Source: Ancylobacter defluvii
Lineage (GTDB): Bacteria > Pseudomonadota > Alphaproteobacteria > Rhizobiales > Xanthobacteraceae
Reading direction: 5' to 3'
Assembly: GCF_018390605.1 (NCBI RefSeq)
Contig: NZ_JAHBGD010000017.1
Coordinates: 118,027-182,026 of the forward strand
Length of the DNA stretch: 64,000 bases
Shown in pieces: positions 43,350-52,360 of this stretch. The position numbers were made by a program, and so were the translations under genes. Numbering within the stretch: the first letter of the stretch is position 1; the number at the start of each line of letters is the position of its first letter. Below the pieces are notes generated by a model that ran no database searches, was not told the DNA's origin, and worked only from the letters and a program-made list of their open reading frames with translations.

Positions 43350-45131
43350 TCATTCCCCGATCACCGACCCCTCGCGGCGCGGATCGGCGGCGCCGGTCAA
43401 TCCATTCGGCCCGATCAGCACCGCCTGCACGCCCGAGGTCATCGGTGCCTTCTTCACCTTGAAGCCCAGCGCGGTGAGCTTAGGCTCCAGCGACTCGGCC
43501 GGGGTGCCCTCCTCGATCTCCACCGTGTCGAAGCGCGCCAGCACATTGGGAGCGGCGATGGCGGCGGGCAGGTCCATGCCCCAGTCGAGATGGGCGATCA
43601 GCGTCTTCGCGACATAGCCGATGATCTGGCTGCCGCCCGGCGAGCCCAGCGCCAGCAGCGGCTTGCCGTCCTTCATCACGATGGTCGGCGCCATGGAGGA
43701 GCGCGGGCGCTTTCCGGGCTCGACGCGGTTGGCGATCGGCACCCCGTCGCGCTGCGAGCGGAAGGAGAAGTCGGTCAGCTCGTTATTGAGCAGGAAGCCG
43801 CGCACCATCAGCCGCGAGCCGAAGCCGGCCTCGATGGTCGAGGTCATCGAGGCGACGTTGCCGGCCGCATCGACGATGGTGATCTGCGTCGTCGACGGCA
43901 GTTCGATCGCCTCGTCGTCGGCGCGCTTCGGCGCCAGCATGGCATGGTCCCAGGTCGGGTTGCCCGGCGCCACTTCCGGCAGCGCGTCGTCGCCCCGCAG
44001 CAGTTCGGCGCGGCGCTTGAGATAGTCCGGCGCCAGCAGCCCCTTGGTCGGCATCGGCACATAGTCCTGATCGGCCATGTAGCGGTCGCGGTCGGCAAAG
44101 GCGAGGCGCGAGGCATCGGCGATCAGCCGCCAGGCCTCCGGCGACTCCGGCCCCAGCGCCTTGAGGTCGTAGGATTGCAGCATGCCGAGGATTTGCCCGA
44201 CGGTCAGGGCGCCGGAGCTCGGCGGCCCCATGCCGCAGACATCCACGTCGCGATAATCGGCACAGACCGGCGCCCGCTCCTTCACCCGATAGGCGCGCAA
44301 ATCTTCCAGCGTCAGCACGCCGGGATTGCCCTTCGCCCCCCGCACCGTGCGCACGATGTCGCGGGCGATCGGGCCGCGATAGAAGGCGGCCGAGCCATAG
44401 CGGGCGAGCTGGCGCAGCGTATCGCCATAGGCCGGGTTCTTCAGCGTGGAGCCGACGGCGAGCGGCGCGCCCTTGTCGTCGAAGAAATAGGCGGCGGCGA
44501 CCGGATTGGCCTTCAGCGTCTCGGCATCCTCGGCGATCAGCTTGGAGAGCCGCGGCGACACCGGGAAGCCCTCCTCGGAAAGCCGTACCGCCGGGCGGAG
44601 CAGATGCGCCCAGGCGATGTGGCCGTAGCGCCGGTGCACGAATTCCAGCAACCGCGGCGTTCCCGGCGTGCCGACCGAGCGGCCGCCCACCACGGCCGAC
44701 ATGAACTTCAGCGGCTCGCCCTTGGCGTCCTGGAACAGCGTCGGCGTCGCGGCGCGGGGCGCCGTCTCGCGGCCGTCGAAGGTGGTGAGGCGACCCGCCG
44801 CCGCATCCCAATAGACCAGCAGCGCGCCGCCGCCGAGGCCGGAGGATTGCGGCTCGACAAGGCCGAGTACCGCCTGCGCCGCCACCAGCGCGTCGATGGC
44901 GTTGCCGCCATTGCGCAGCGCCGCCGCGCCGGCCCGGGTGGCGAGCGGGTTGGCGGTGGCGACCATCCAGTGCGTGGAGGTCGCCGACTTCGCTGCGGCG
45001 GCAATGGCGCTCGGGGCTTCCGGCGCCTGCGTGTCCGAAGCCTGCTGGCCGAGGGCGGGCGTCGCCATCAGCGCCGCGGCCAAAATCCATCCAAGTGGCC
45101 TGTTCAGGGCATAGCCATAGGCACTGCGCAT
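43350..45131 (-). CDS. ggt: Gamma-glutamyltransferase (periplasmic)
   Basis: A 593-aa precursor with a signal peptide (GYALNRPLGWILAAALMATPALGQQ). The family order is clear: VATANPLATRAGAAALRNGGNAIDALVAAQAVLGLVEPQSSGLGGGALLVYW, the nucleophilic Thr that becomes the small-subunit N-terminus in ELPSTTQITIVDAAGNVASMTSTIEAGFGS, and RPRSSMAPTIV...LALGSPGGSQII. It hydrolyses glutathione and gamma-glutamyl peptides after self-cleavage at that Thr. ATG 45131 is preceded by GGGAGG with five bases spacing. Monocistronic. Confidence 0.94.
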   Translation of the reverse strand: MRSAYGYALNRPLGWILAAALMATPALGQQASDTQAPEAPSAIAAAAKSATSTHWMVATANPLATRAGAAALRNGGNAIDALVAAQAVLGLVEPQSSGLGGGALLVYWDAAAGRLTTFDGRETAPRAATPTLFQDAKGEPLKFMSAVVGGRSVGTPGTPRLLEFVHRRYGHIAWAHLLRPAVRLSEEGFPVSPRLSKLIAEDAETLKANPVAAAYFFDDKGAPLAVGSTLKNPAYGDTLRQLARYGSAAFYRGPIARDIVRTVRGAKGNPGVLTLEDLRAYRVKERAPVCADYRDVDVCGMGPPSSGALTVGQILGMLQSYDLKALGPESPEAWRLIADASRLAFADRDRYMADQDYVPMPTKGLLAPDYLKRRAELLRGDDALPEVAPGNPTWDHAMLAPKRADDEAIELPSTTQITIVDAAGNVASMTSTIEAGFGSRLMVRGFLLNNELTDFSFRSQRDGVPIANRVEPGKRPRSSMAPTIVMKDGKPLLALGSPGGSQIIGYVAKTLIAHLDWGMDLPAAIAAPNVLARFDTVEIEEGTPAESLEPKLTALGFKVKKAPMTSGVQAVLIGPNGLTGAADPRREGSVIGE

Positions 45132-45329
45132 CGTCACCTCCCGTATCGAGAGGCCGTTCCGATCGATCGGAATGGCACTCGAATCCAGACATGGAGCCTT
45201 GTTCGGGCCGATCAGGCGCCGCTCCGCTCACCGAACATGTCACACCGCAACCCGATGTGAACAGTCGTGCCGTAAGGGAGGATGACGTCGGCGCGAATCA
45301 CGTTAAGCTCACATCGTCGTCAACAATCG

Positions 45330-45422
45330 AAAGGAGGTGATCCAGTGTCTGATCGTCTTGATCCGCGGTCGTCGGTATCCGTGACCTGGACTCTTGCCTT
45401 TAGCGAGGTCCGTGCCGCGTGA
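45330..45422 (+). CDS. Candidate 25-aa small protein with a maximal Shine-Dalgarno sequence
   Basis: AAAGGAGGTGATCC (45330-45343) is complementary to the last 14 bases of standard 16S rRNA. GTG 45345 stands seven bases after GGAGG and opens a 25-codon frame ending at TGA 45422: begins MSDRLDPRSSVSVTWTLAFS and ends EVRAA. The coding part is 45345-45422. The frame extends upstream to an ATG at 45282, but that start has no spaced ribosome site. A hairpin with a UUC loop (near 45434) and a clear terminator (45481-45514) follow. It may be an independent small gene or a leader peptide for the next gene. I do not recognise the family. Confidence 0.55.
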   Translation, partial: KGGDPVSDRLDPRSSVSVTWTLAFSEVRAA

Positions 45423-45480
45423 TGCGACACAAAGCACCGTCCTTCGGACGGTTACCGGGCCGGGCCGCGGTCTGACATGG

Positions 45481-45514
45481 GAAGGGCTGTCCTCACGGGC
45501 AGCCCTTCTTTCTT
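45481..45514 (+). terminator. Rho-independent terminator after the small ORF, upstream of yaiI
   Basis: GAAGGGCTG (45481-45489) pairs exactly with CAGCCCTTC (45500-45508) and is followed by TTTCTT. It lies 59 bp after the small ORF and 32 bp before the yaiI start. It either ends a small independent transcript or works as an attenuator. Confidence 0.8.
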
Positions 45515-45545
45515 GAGCCTTCCTCATCAACTGCAAATTAATACC

Positions 45546-46019
45546 TTGGCGAAATCCATCATCATCTATATCGACGCCGACGCCTGCCCGGTGAAGGACG
45601 AGACTTATCGTGTCGCCGAGCGCCATCGGCTCAAGGTGTTCGTGGTGGCCAACAGCTTCGTCAACACGCCGCGCACCGACTGGATCGAGCGGGTGATCGT
45701 GCCGGCCGGTGCCGACGTCGCCGACGACTGGATCGTCGAGCGGGTGGAGCCCGGTGACATCGTCATCACCACCGACGTGCCGCTCGCCGCTCGGGTAGTG
45801 GCCAAGGGAGCGGAAGCCTTGGCGCCGAGCGGCAAGGCGTTCACCGCCTCCTCCATCGGCCTGCAGCTGGCCACCCGCAATCTGATGCAGGATCTGCGCG
45901 AAGCCGGCGCTATCACCGGCGGTCCCCGGCCGTTTTCGCCGCGCGACCGCTCGGAATTTCTGCAATCCTTGGAGAGAAGCGTCTCGCGCTTGAAACGAAT
46001 GGGGTTCCACGCGGGTTGA
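45546..46019 (+). CDS. YaiI/YqxD (DUF188) family protein
   Basis: About 157 aa with the family core IIIYIDADACPVKDETYRVAERH...VVANSFVNTPRTDWIERVIVPAGADVADDWIVERVEPGDIVITTDVPLAARVVAKGAEALAPSGKAF...GPRPFSPRDRSEFLQSLERSV. The DADACPVK and DVPLA motifs place it in the PIN-like DUF188 family; biochemical function is unproven. The start is uncertain. TTG 45546 gives the normal family N-terminus (MAKSIIIYIDADACP), whereas ATG 45477 would lie inside the terminator. No clear Shine-Dalgarno precedes the TTG. Confidence 0.85.
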   Translation: MAKSIIIYIDADACPVKDETYRVAERHRLKVFVVANSFVNTPRTDWIERVIVPAGADVADDWIVERVEPGDIVITTDVPLAARVVAKGAEALAPSGKAFTASSIGLQLATRNLMQDLREAGAITGGPRPFSPRDRSEFLQSLERSVSRLKRMGFHAG

Positions 46020-46053
46020 AGCGGTGGAACCCACCAGCCGACAGGAAACGCCC

Positions 46054-46815
46054 ATGCTCCAGGCCTGCCTTAACGGTTCGCGCGATAAGGCGTTTCACGC
46101 CGACACGCCGTTCACCCCCGCCGAGCTCGCCTTCCAGGCGGAAATGGTGATCGCCGCCGGCGCCGGCGAACTGCATGTGCACCCGCGCGACGCAAGCGGG
46201 GCCGAGACGCTCGACCCGGCCCACGTCGCCGCCACGCTGACCGCCATTCGCGCCCGCGTGCCCGGCGTGCCGGTCGGCCTGTCCACCCATGGCGGCATCG
46301 CCCCCGGCGGCAAGGGACGGCTCGACGCGGTGGCCGGGTGGACCGAGCGGCCGGACTATGTGTCGGTAAATCTCATCGAGGACGACGCGCCGGAAATGAT
46401 CGCGCTGGCGCTCAAGCGCGGCATCGGCGTCGAGGCCGGCCTGTGGTCGGTCGCCGACGCCGAGCGCTTCGTGAAGCTCGCCGAGGCGCCGAAATGCCTG
46501 CGCATTCTCATCGAGATCAACGAGCAGGACGAGACGGAAGGGCTGGCGGCCGCTGCCGGCATCCGCACCGTGCTCGCTCGCGCCAGCCTCGACGTGCCGA
46601 TCCTGCAGCACGGCCTCGACGCCACCGTCTGGCCGCTCTACCGCGACGCGCTGCTGCGCGGTCTCGACGGGCGCATCGGCCTGGAGGACGGCAAGCACCT
46701 GCCGAATGGCGACGAGGCCGAGGGCAATGCCGCGCTGATCAAGGCGGCGTTCCTGATGTCGCGGGTGCCGCCCAATCTCGCGCCCGAGGCGATTCCGGCG
46801 GTGGGCGGGGGATAA
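46054..46815 (+). CDS. Beta-keto acid cleavage enzyme family protein (DUF849)
   Basis: A 253-aa zinc enzyme of the BKACE family, whose founder cleaves 3-keto-5-aminohexanoate with acetyl-CoA. Metal-site motif ELHVHPRDASG (HxH), glycine loop GLSTHGGIAPGGKGRLDAVAGW and C-terminal GRIGLEDGKHLPNGDEAEGNAALI are visible. The N-terminal substrate loop differs from lysine-fermentation enzymes, so another beta-keto acid is likely. AGGAAA precedes ATG 46054; a GTG at 46024 would add ten residues. It follows yaiI by 34 bp. No lysine-fermentation genes are nearby. Confidence 0.82.
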   Translation: MLQACLNGSRDKAFHADTPFTPAELAFQAEMVIAAGAGELHVHPRDASGAETLDPAHVAATLTAIRARVPGVPVGLSTHGGIAPGGKGRLDAVAGWTERPDYVSVNLIEDDAPEMIALALKRGIGVEAGLWSVADAERFVKLAEAPKCLRILIEINEQDETEGLAAAAGIRTVLARASLDVPILQHGLDATVWPLYRDALLRGLDGRIGLEDGKHLPNGDEAEGNAALIKAAFLMSRVPPNLAPEAIPAVGGG

Positions 46816-46873
46816 AGCGCATCGCCGTCGTCAGGCGCGGTCGATCCGACCGGAATAGCAACCCCGCTTGGCG

Positions 46874-47314
46874 TTATGAGCGTGGATCGTTATGAGCGTG
46901 GATGTAGCAGGTGGCGGGATTGGCGAGCAGGCGCTCGATGAGTCCCTCCATCTCGCTGCCCTCGACGGTGTCTGCATCGACCATCGTCGCGTCGGCGTCG
47001 AACGCCCGCAACGACAACAACCGGCGGCGCATGACATCCGATACCTGGTCGATGGCGTCATAGCGCCGGCTGGCGCTCTCGCGGACGAACATCGCGTGGC
47101 TGGCCCGATAGGGCGTGTCCGCCGGCGGGCTGGTGTGGTTGAGCAGCAGCACGGTCTCTCCCACCGCCGCCTCGCGCATCTCGATGCGGTCGGGAAAGCC
47201 CGGCGCCTCGTCGACCACGACGCGCCGGATTCCCAGGCTCGCGAGTTCGGCGTCCGGCAGGCCGAAGTAGCGTTGAAACGGCACCGGCGACAGCCCGGTG
47301 ATGCGGAACGACAT
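46874..47314 (-). CDS. DUF1203 family protein
   Basis: A 146-aa protein: MSFRITGLSPVPFQRYFGLPDAELASLGIRRVVVDEAPGFPDRIEMREAAVGETVLLLNHTSPPADTPYRASHAMFVRES...DADTVEGSEMEGLIERLLANPATCYIHAHNDPRS. This is the full DUF1203 pattern (FG..D.EL...G.RR..VDE.PGFPCR; HxPADTPYRASHAIFVRE). One frequent Cys is absent (PGFPDR). Function unknown. It lies downstream of ppc on the same strand with about 70 bp from the ppc stop and its own Shine-Dalgarno (GAGAAGAG). Confidence 0.82.
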   Translation of the reverse strand: MSFRITGLSPVPFQRYFGLPDAELASLGIRRVVVDEAPGFPDRIEMREAAVGETVLLLNHTSPPADTPYRASHAMFVRESASRRYDAIDQVSDVMRRRLLSLRAFDADATMVDADTVEGSEMEGLIERLLANPATCYIHAHNDPRS

Positions 47315-47382
47315 GTTGGACTCTTCTCAAGGTCCAACATGTCCCGCCGGCCGGGAGGCCACCACCCGTTATCGCCGCGCCT

Positions 47383-50178
47383 TCACCCCGAGTTGCGCAA
47401 GCCCGCCGAGATGCCGTTGATCGTCAGCTGGATGCCCTGCAGCACCTTCTCGTCGGTGTCGCTGGCGCGGTACTTCCGCAGCAGCTCGACCTGCACATGG
47501 TTGAGCGGGTCGATATAGGGGAAGCGGGCGCGGATCGAACGGTCGAGCAGCGGGTTGGAGCCGAGCAGCTTCTCCTGTTCGGAGATCGACAGCAGCGCCT
47601 CGATCGCCGCCTGATGTTCGGCACGGATCCGCCCGAAGATGCTCTCGCGCAGTTCGACATCCTCCACCAGTTGCGCATAGCGCGAGGCGATGGCGATCGA
47701 GCTCTTCGACAGCACCATGTCCATGTTGGACAATTGGGTGCGGAAGAACGGCCATTCGCGATACATCTCCTGCAACAGCGGCAAGCCGTCCGGGTTCTTG
47801 GCCAGCCATTGCCGGATGGCGGTGCCGAAGCCATACCAGCCCGGCAGCATCAACCGACACTGCGCCCAGGAGAACACCCAGGGAATCGCGCGCAGGTCCT
47901 CGATGCGCCGCGTCTTCTTGCGCGAGGCCGGACGCGAGCCGATGTTCAGCGTCGCAATCTCGTTGATGACGGTGGATTCCCAGAAATAGTCCTCGAAGCG
48001 CGGGGTCTCGTAGACGAGGCCGCGATAGGCCTTGAAGGCGGCATCGGACAATGCCTCCATCACGGTGAGGTATTCCTCGCGCGGCGCCTTGGCATCGCCG
48101 GAGAGCAGCGTCGCCTCCAATGTCGCCGCCGCGAGGGTTTCGAGGTTGCCGCGCCCCACCTGCGGGTTCGAGTATTTCGACGAGATGATCTCGCCCTGCT
48201 CGGTGATGCGGATCAGCCCCTGCACCGCCCCGCCCGGCTGCGCGAGGATGGCGTCGTAGCTCGGCCCGCCGCCGCGGCCGACCGAGCCGCCGCGGCCGTG
48301 GAACAGCCGCAGCCGCACGCCATGGCGCTTGAACACCTCGATCAGCTCGATCTCCGCCTTGTAGAGCTCCCAGCCGGAGGTGACGAAGCCGCCATCCTTG
48401 TTGCTGTCGGAATAGCCGAGCATCACCTCCTGCATGCCGCCGCGGCTGTCGACCAGCATGCGGTATTCCGGCAGGCGGAACATCTGCTCCATCACCTTGG
48501 CGGAGTTGCGCAGATCCTCGATGGTCTCGAACAGCGGCACGATGTTCACCGCCGCCGCGCCGGCCGGATCGACGAGGCCGACCTCCTTCAGCAGCAGCGC
48601 CAGCTCCAGCATGTCGGAGACGCCTTCGGCCTTGGAGATGATGCAGGTCTGGATCGCCTCGGGGCCGTAGATCGTGTGAATGCGGGCGCAGGTGCGCAGC
48701 ATGTCCATTTCGCCGACGGTCTCGTCGGAATAGCTCGCGAAGGGCGAGGTGAGCGGGCGCGCGGTGGTCAGCTCACGCAGCAGCAGCGCGACGCGGGTGC
48801 CCTCCGGCAGGCTCTTATAGCCGGTGCCGGGCGCCGCCACCTCGAACAGCTCGGCGATGCAGCGCTCATGCACGTCCGAATTCTGCCGGGAATCGAGGAT
48901 GGCGAGGTGGAAGCCGAAGCAATCGACCGCGCGGCGCAGCTCACGCAGCTTGCCACGGGCGATGGCGCCGGACTTGTGGGTCTTGAGCGAGCCGTCGATC
49001 ACGTCGAGATCGGCGCGCAGCTCGGCCGCCGAGGCGTAGGGGCGCACCTTCGGCTTCTCGGTAACGCCGACGAGGTCCGCGACCTCCAGTCGGAAGGCGG
49101 TGGCCTTGAGCCGCCCGATGATGGCGGTGACGGCGAGGCGATAAGGCTCGTTGCGCCGGTGCGGCGAGAGATCCGGCGAGGAATCCACCAGCGCCAGCAA
49201 TTCCTCCGACACCGCGACGCGGATGGTGCTGATCGACAGTTCGGCGCCGAGCTCGTCCAGCTCCTGCAGATAGAAGCGCACCGCCTGCGCGCCCTGCATG
49301 CGCATGGTTTCGCGGGTGACGGCGGCGGTGACGAAGGGGTTGCCGTCGCGATCGCCGCCGATCCAGCTGCCCATGCGCAGGAAGGAGCCGACCTCCGGCG
49401 CCACCGGCCCGGCCTCCTCGATGGCGGCGAGCCGGTCCTCCAGCGACGCATAAAGCCGCGGCAATTGCCGCAGGAACGTGTAGTCATAATAGGCGAGGCC
49501 GTTGGCCACCTCGTCGAGCACCGTCAGCTTGGTCTTGCGCAGCAGGTTGGTCTGCCACAGCGTCAGCACCCGCCGGCGCAGCTCGTCGTCGATCAGCGCG
49601 AACTCTTCCGGCGTCGGCTCGATGGTACGTTCGCGCTCGGCGAGCAGCTCGGCGATACGCATTTCATGCGTCATGGTGCTGCGCCGGCGCACCTCGGTCG
49701 GGTGCGCGGTCAGCACCGGGCTCGCCAGCGCGGTGTCGAAGAACTTGCGCAGCCCCTCCGTCGACACCCCCTCCTCCATCGCCCGCTCGATGGCATTCGC
49801 CAATGTGCCCGGGCGCGGCCCTTGGCCGGCAGCGGCCAGCGCGCGGCCGCGACGGATCACATGCTGGTCCTCGGCAATGTTGGCGAGGTGGGAGAAATAG
49901 CTGAAGGCGCGGACGATGGAGATGGTCTCGTCGGGGTCGAGGCCGAGCAGGATCTCCTCCAGCTCGTGGCGCGCGCCCTCGTCGTCCTCGCGATGGAAGC
50001 GGGTCGAGACCCGGCGAATGGTTTCCACCAGATCGAAGGTCGGCTCGCCTTCCTGGTCGCGCAGTGTATCGCCAAGCACGCGACCCAGCATACGGATGTC
50101 GTCGCGCAGCGAGTGATCGATCCCGGCATCGACTTCGGGTTCGGCATCCGGCTGGGCGAGTGTGAGGGCAAAAGACAT
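47383..50178 (-). CDS. ppc: Phosphoenolpyruvate carboxylase
   Basis: A 931-aa cytoplasmic enzyme forming oxaloacetate from PEP and bicarbonate, the main anaplerotic reaction. Family motifs are present: [16 protein letters not shown] (catalytic His), [50 protein letters not shown] and [23 protein letters not shown] (mobile loop). The C-terminus ends in [14 protein letters not shown], as usual. GGAGCG precedes the ATG. It is a single gene; the upstream 290 bp hold its promoter. Confidence 0.96.
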   Translation of the reverse strand: MSFALTLAQPDAEPEVDAGIDHSLRDDIRMLGRVLGDTLRDQEGEPTFDLVETIRRVSTRFHREDDEGARHELEEILLGLDPDETISIVRAFSYFSHLANIAEDQHVIRRGRALAAAGQGPRPGTLANAIERAMEEGVSTEGLRKFFDTALASPVLTAHPTEVRRRSTMTHEMRIAELLAERERTIEPTPEEFALIDDELRRRVLTLWQTNLLRKTKLTVLDEVANGLAYYDYTFLRQLPRLYASLEDRLAAIEEAGPVAPEVGSFLRMGSWIGGDRDGNPFVTAAVTRETMRMQGAQAVRFYLQELDELGAELSISTIRVAVSEELLALVDSSPDLSPHRRNEPYRLAVTAIIGRLKATAFRLEVADLVGVTEKPKVRPYASAAELRADLDVIDGSLKTHKSGAIARGKLRELRRAVDCFGFHLAILDSRQNSDVHERCIAELFEVAAPGTGYKSLPEGTRVALLLRELTTARPLTSPFASYSDETVGEMDMLRTCARIHTIYGPEAIQTCIISKAEGVSDMLELALLLKEVGLVDPAGAAAVNIVPLFETIEDLRNSAKVMEQMFRLPEYRMLVDSRGGMQEVMLGYSDSNKDGGFVTSGWELYKAEIELIEVFKRHGVRLRLFHGRGGSVGRGGGPSYDAILAQPGGAVQGLIRITEQGEIISSKYSNPQVGRGNLETLAAATLEATLLSGDAKAPREEYLTVMEALSDAAFKAYRGLVYETPRFEDYFWESTVINEIATLNIGSRPASRKKTRRIEDLRAIPWVFSWAQCRLMLPGWYGFGTAIRQWLAKNPDGLPLLQEMYREWPFFRTQLSNMDMVLSKSSIAIASRYAQLVEDVELRESIFGRIRAEHQAAIEALLSISEQEKLLGSNPLLDRSIRARFPYIDPLNHVQVELLRKYRASDTDEKVLQGIQLTINGISAGLRNSG

Positions 50179-50390
50179 GGCTTATTCGCTCCCGTGATCG
50201 ACGCAACTTAGCAATTAGCATGCCGGGGTGTGGCCATTTGGCCGCAGCATCTCCAAATCCACACGCGGGAGGCCGCTGCCGTCGAGTTACCCGCTATTCG
50301 CCTAGAACCCGCCGCGATTCTGAACGAAATAGCCGTGACCATGAACGGACCAGTCAGTCCTCATTCAGGATTGTGGGTCCATAAAGGTGT

Positions 50391-50422
50391 CGTGCCTACC
50401 GTTAGACGTGCCTACCGTTAGA
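50391..50422 (+). repeat. Perfect 16-bp tandem duplication
   Basis: CGTGCCTACCGTTAGA occurs twice without spacer (50391-50406, 50407-50422). It lies about 50 bp upstream of a small ORF and 210 bp upstream of ppc, in a non-coding region. It could be a doubled operator or a recent slippage event. Confidence 0.8.
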
Positions 50423-50470
50423 GACGTCGCATCGCGTAACCGCGTATCGCGTACAAAAGAGGATTGAGTT

Positions 50471-50647
50471 ATGTCCGCCGTCAGGAATCGCGCCGAGGAA
50501 CGAGTTCCCGCCGCGCTCCGTCAGCCCGCCGCCGCCCTCAAGACGGTCCCCCGCGCTGTCGAGACCTCCACCGAGAAGCAGGCTTCCAACGTAGCGCCCG
50601 CACCGGTCGGCTCCATCGCCGCCATCGAGACGCAGCTCGGCTTCTGA
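50471..50647 (+). CDS. Candidate 58-aa small protein, function unknown
   Basis: ATG 50471 with GAGGA eight bases upstream opens a 58-codon frame: begins MSAVRNRAEERVPAALRQPA, ends APVGSIAAIETQLGF. Codon use is strongly G/C in third position (gcc, gtc, ctc, ggc), like the real genes around it. There is no membrane helix or signal peptide. It lies divergent from ppc and upstream of the TIM44-domain gene. I do not recognise a family. Confidence 0.55.
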   Translation: MSAVRNRAEERVPAALRQPAAALKTVPRAVETSTEKQASNVAPAPVGSIAAIETQLGF

Positions 50648-50759
50648 GCGTCGCCCTCCCGCAGGCTTGATCGGCCGGGGAGGTGACAAATGGCGATGGC
50701 TTCCCCATATGCTGACGCAGCGTCACATCGTGACCCCCGTGTCAGTTCCGAGAGAGGCC

Positions 50760-51776
50760 ATGCGCATCACGTCCCTGTTCCGCCTGCCTACCCTGGCTAC
50801 CGCCGCGCGTGCCGGCGCGGCGGCCCTGATCGTGGCCGGCAGCCTGATTGCCGTCGTTCCCGATGCCGACGCCCGCGTGGGCGGCGGCAAGAGCATGGGA
50901 AGCCGCGGCGCGCGCACCTGGTCCGCCCCCGCCCCCACACCCACCGCCCCTTCCGCCCAGACCATGCAGCGCTCGGCCACCCAGCCGGGTGCCACCAATC
51001 CCGGCATGGCCGCACCGGCGCGCCAGGGCGGCTTCTTCAACCGTCCCGGCTTCATGGGCGGGCTGATGGGCGGCCTGCTCGGCGCCGGCCTGTTCGGCCT
51101 GCTGATGGGCGGCGGCTTCTTCTCCGGCCTCGGCAGCCTCGCCGGCATTCTCGGCCTGCTGCTGCAGGTCGGGCTGATCTTCATCGTCGTCCGGCTGGCG
51201 ATGCGCTGGTTCGCCTCGCGCAACCGTCCGGCCACCGCCACCGCACAAGGCCCGCAGCCCGGCGCGCCGCTGGCCCGCGATATGTTCGGCGGCGGCAGCT
51301 CGGCTCCCGCCTCGAACGCCGCCGCTGCCGGTCGCTCCGGCTTCGCCAGCCGCCCGCGCGGCCGGCCGCTGCAGCTTCAGGGTGCCGATTTCGACACCTT
51401 CGAGCGCAAGCTCAGCGATGTGCAGGACGCCTATAGCCGCGACGACCGCGCCACCCTGTCGCAGCTGATGACGCCGGAAATGCTCGGCTATGTCTCCGAG
51501 GAACTCGACGGCTATGCGCAGGACGGCCTGCAGAATCGCCTCGACGAGGTGAAGCTGCTGCAAGGCGACCTCTCCGAGGCCTGGAGCGAGGATGGCCGCG
51601 ACTTCGCCACCGTCGCCATGCGCTACCAGCTCAAGGACACGGTGATCGAGCGCGCCAGCGGCCGCTTGGTGCAGGGCGACCCGGACCGCCTCGAATCGGT
51701 GGTGGAATTCTGGACCTTCACCCGCCCCGCCGGCGGCGGCGAGTGGACGGTAAGCGCCATCCAGCAGGGCGGCTAA
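50760..51776 (+). CDS. TIM44-like domain membrane protein
   Basis: A 338-aa protein. A signal/anchor (RAGAAALIVAGSLIAVVPDADARVGGGKSMGSRG) is followed by a Pro/Ala/Thr linker, then Gly-rich membrane segments (GFMGGLMGGLLGAGLFGLLMGGGFFSGLGSLAGILGLLLQVGLIFIVVRLAMRWF). The TIM44/MBA1-like domain reads ADFDTFERKLSDVQDAYSRDDRATLSQLMTPEMLGYVSEEL...VVEFWTFTRPAGGGEWTVSAIQQGG. Bacterial members are of unknown function. ATG 50760 has GAGAGG upstream. A strong terminator follows. Confidence 0.87.
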   Translation: MRITSLFRLPTLATAARAGAAALIVAGSLIAVVPDADARVGGGKSMGSRGARTWSAPAPTPTAPSAQTMQRSATQPGATNPGMAAPARQGGFFNRPGFMGGLMGGLLGAGLFGLLMGGGFFSGLGSLAGILGLLLQVGLIFIVVRLAMRWFASRNRPATATAQGPQPGAPLARDMFGGGSSAPASNAAAAGRSGFASRPRGRPLQLQGADFDTFERKLSDVQDAYSRDDRATLSQLMTPEMLGYVSEELDGYAQDGLQNRLDEVKLLQGDLSEAWSEDGRDFATVAMRYQLKDTVIERASGRLVQGDPDRLESVVEFWTFTRPAGGGEWTVSAIQQGG

Positions 51777-51830
51777 GCCCTCCCTGACCCGCAGGTGCCC
51801 GGCCAGCCGGGTGCCCGCGCCTGAATCAAC

Positions 51831-51870
51831 AGCCTCCATGACGGGCAGTCCGTCATGGAGGCTTTTTTCT
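51831..51870 (+). terminator. Strong Rho-independent terminator
   Basis: AGCCTCCATGACGG (51831-51844) pairs exactly over 14 bp with CCGTCATGGAGGCT (51850-51863), loop GCAGT, followed by TTTTTTCT. It ends the TIM44-domain gene and may also serve the convergent DUF805 gene. Confidence 0.92.
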
Positions 51871-51889
51871 TGCCTGGGTCCGTGCCGCC

Positions 51890-52282
51890 TCAGTACCGGG
51901 CCAGCGGGTCCGGCCCGAAGCGGTTCGGCCCCTCGGTTCCCTTGAACATGAACCAGAAGAAGATCACCAGCGCGCCGATGCCGGTCAGGCCGATCAGCAG
52001 CCACCAGCCCGTGCGATCCATATCGTGGAAGCGACGCGCACCCACCGCGATCGACGGAAGGATCAGCAGGACGCCGACAAGGGTGGTTAGCGGCGTGAAC
52101 ATGTGCACGTCGCCCGTCGCGATGAACGAAAACGCGCCGAACAGCGCGAGATCGACCAGACCGAGCACCCAGTTGAGCAGGATGGTGAACAGGGCCCACC
52201 ACCAATATTCCGAGCGCGGCGCGCGCCCCTGAAAGGTCGCGTATTTTCCCAGAACGCTCGAAATCGCCTGCGTGAAGCCCAT
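51890..52282 (-). CDS. DUF805 inner-membrane protein
   Basis: A 130-aa protein with the DUF805 layout: YATFQGRAPRSEYWWWALFTILLNWVLGLVDLALFG (FxGRAxRxEYW box and first helix), a second helix FTPLTTLVGVLLILPSIAVGARRFHDMDRTGWWLLIGLTGIGALVIFFWFMFKGTEGPNRFGPDP. RFHDMDRTGWW and the GxNRFGPDP end are diagnostic. Function unknown. Start at ATG 52282 with GGAGGA upstream. Confidence 0.92.
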   Translation of the reverse strand: MGFTQAISSVLGKYATFQGRAPRSEYWWWALFTILLNWVLGLVDLALFGAFSFIATGDVHMFTPLTTLVGVLLILPSIAVGARRFHDMDRTGWWLLIGLTGIGALVIFFWFMFKGTEGPNRFGPDPLARY

Positions 52283-52360
52283 GCTGTCCTCCTCCCGTCT
52301 CACGAGACCGCACCCCTCGGCACTGTCGGAACGCTACGGCAAGGCCGGCAACGCGAGCGG

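Noticed and set aside
45330-45343. AAAGGAGGTGATCC as an antisense fragment of a 16S rRNA gene
   Set aside because: Only the last 14 bases match; no further 16S sequence flanks it, and a well-spaced start codon follows. It is better read as a Shine-Dalgarno sequence.
47497-50211. A 904-codon open frame opposite ppc
   Set aside because: Antisense shadow of a certain gene; composition (Asp, His, Arg, Gln, Ala) is that of a reverse frame and no ribosome site is seen.
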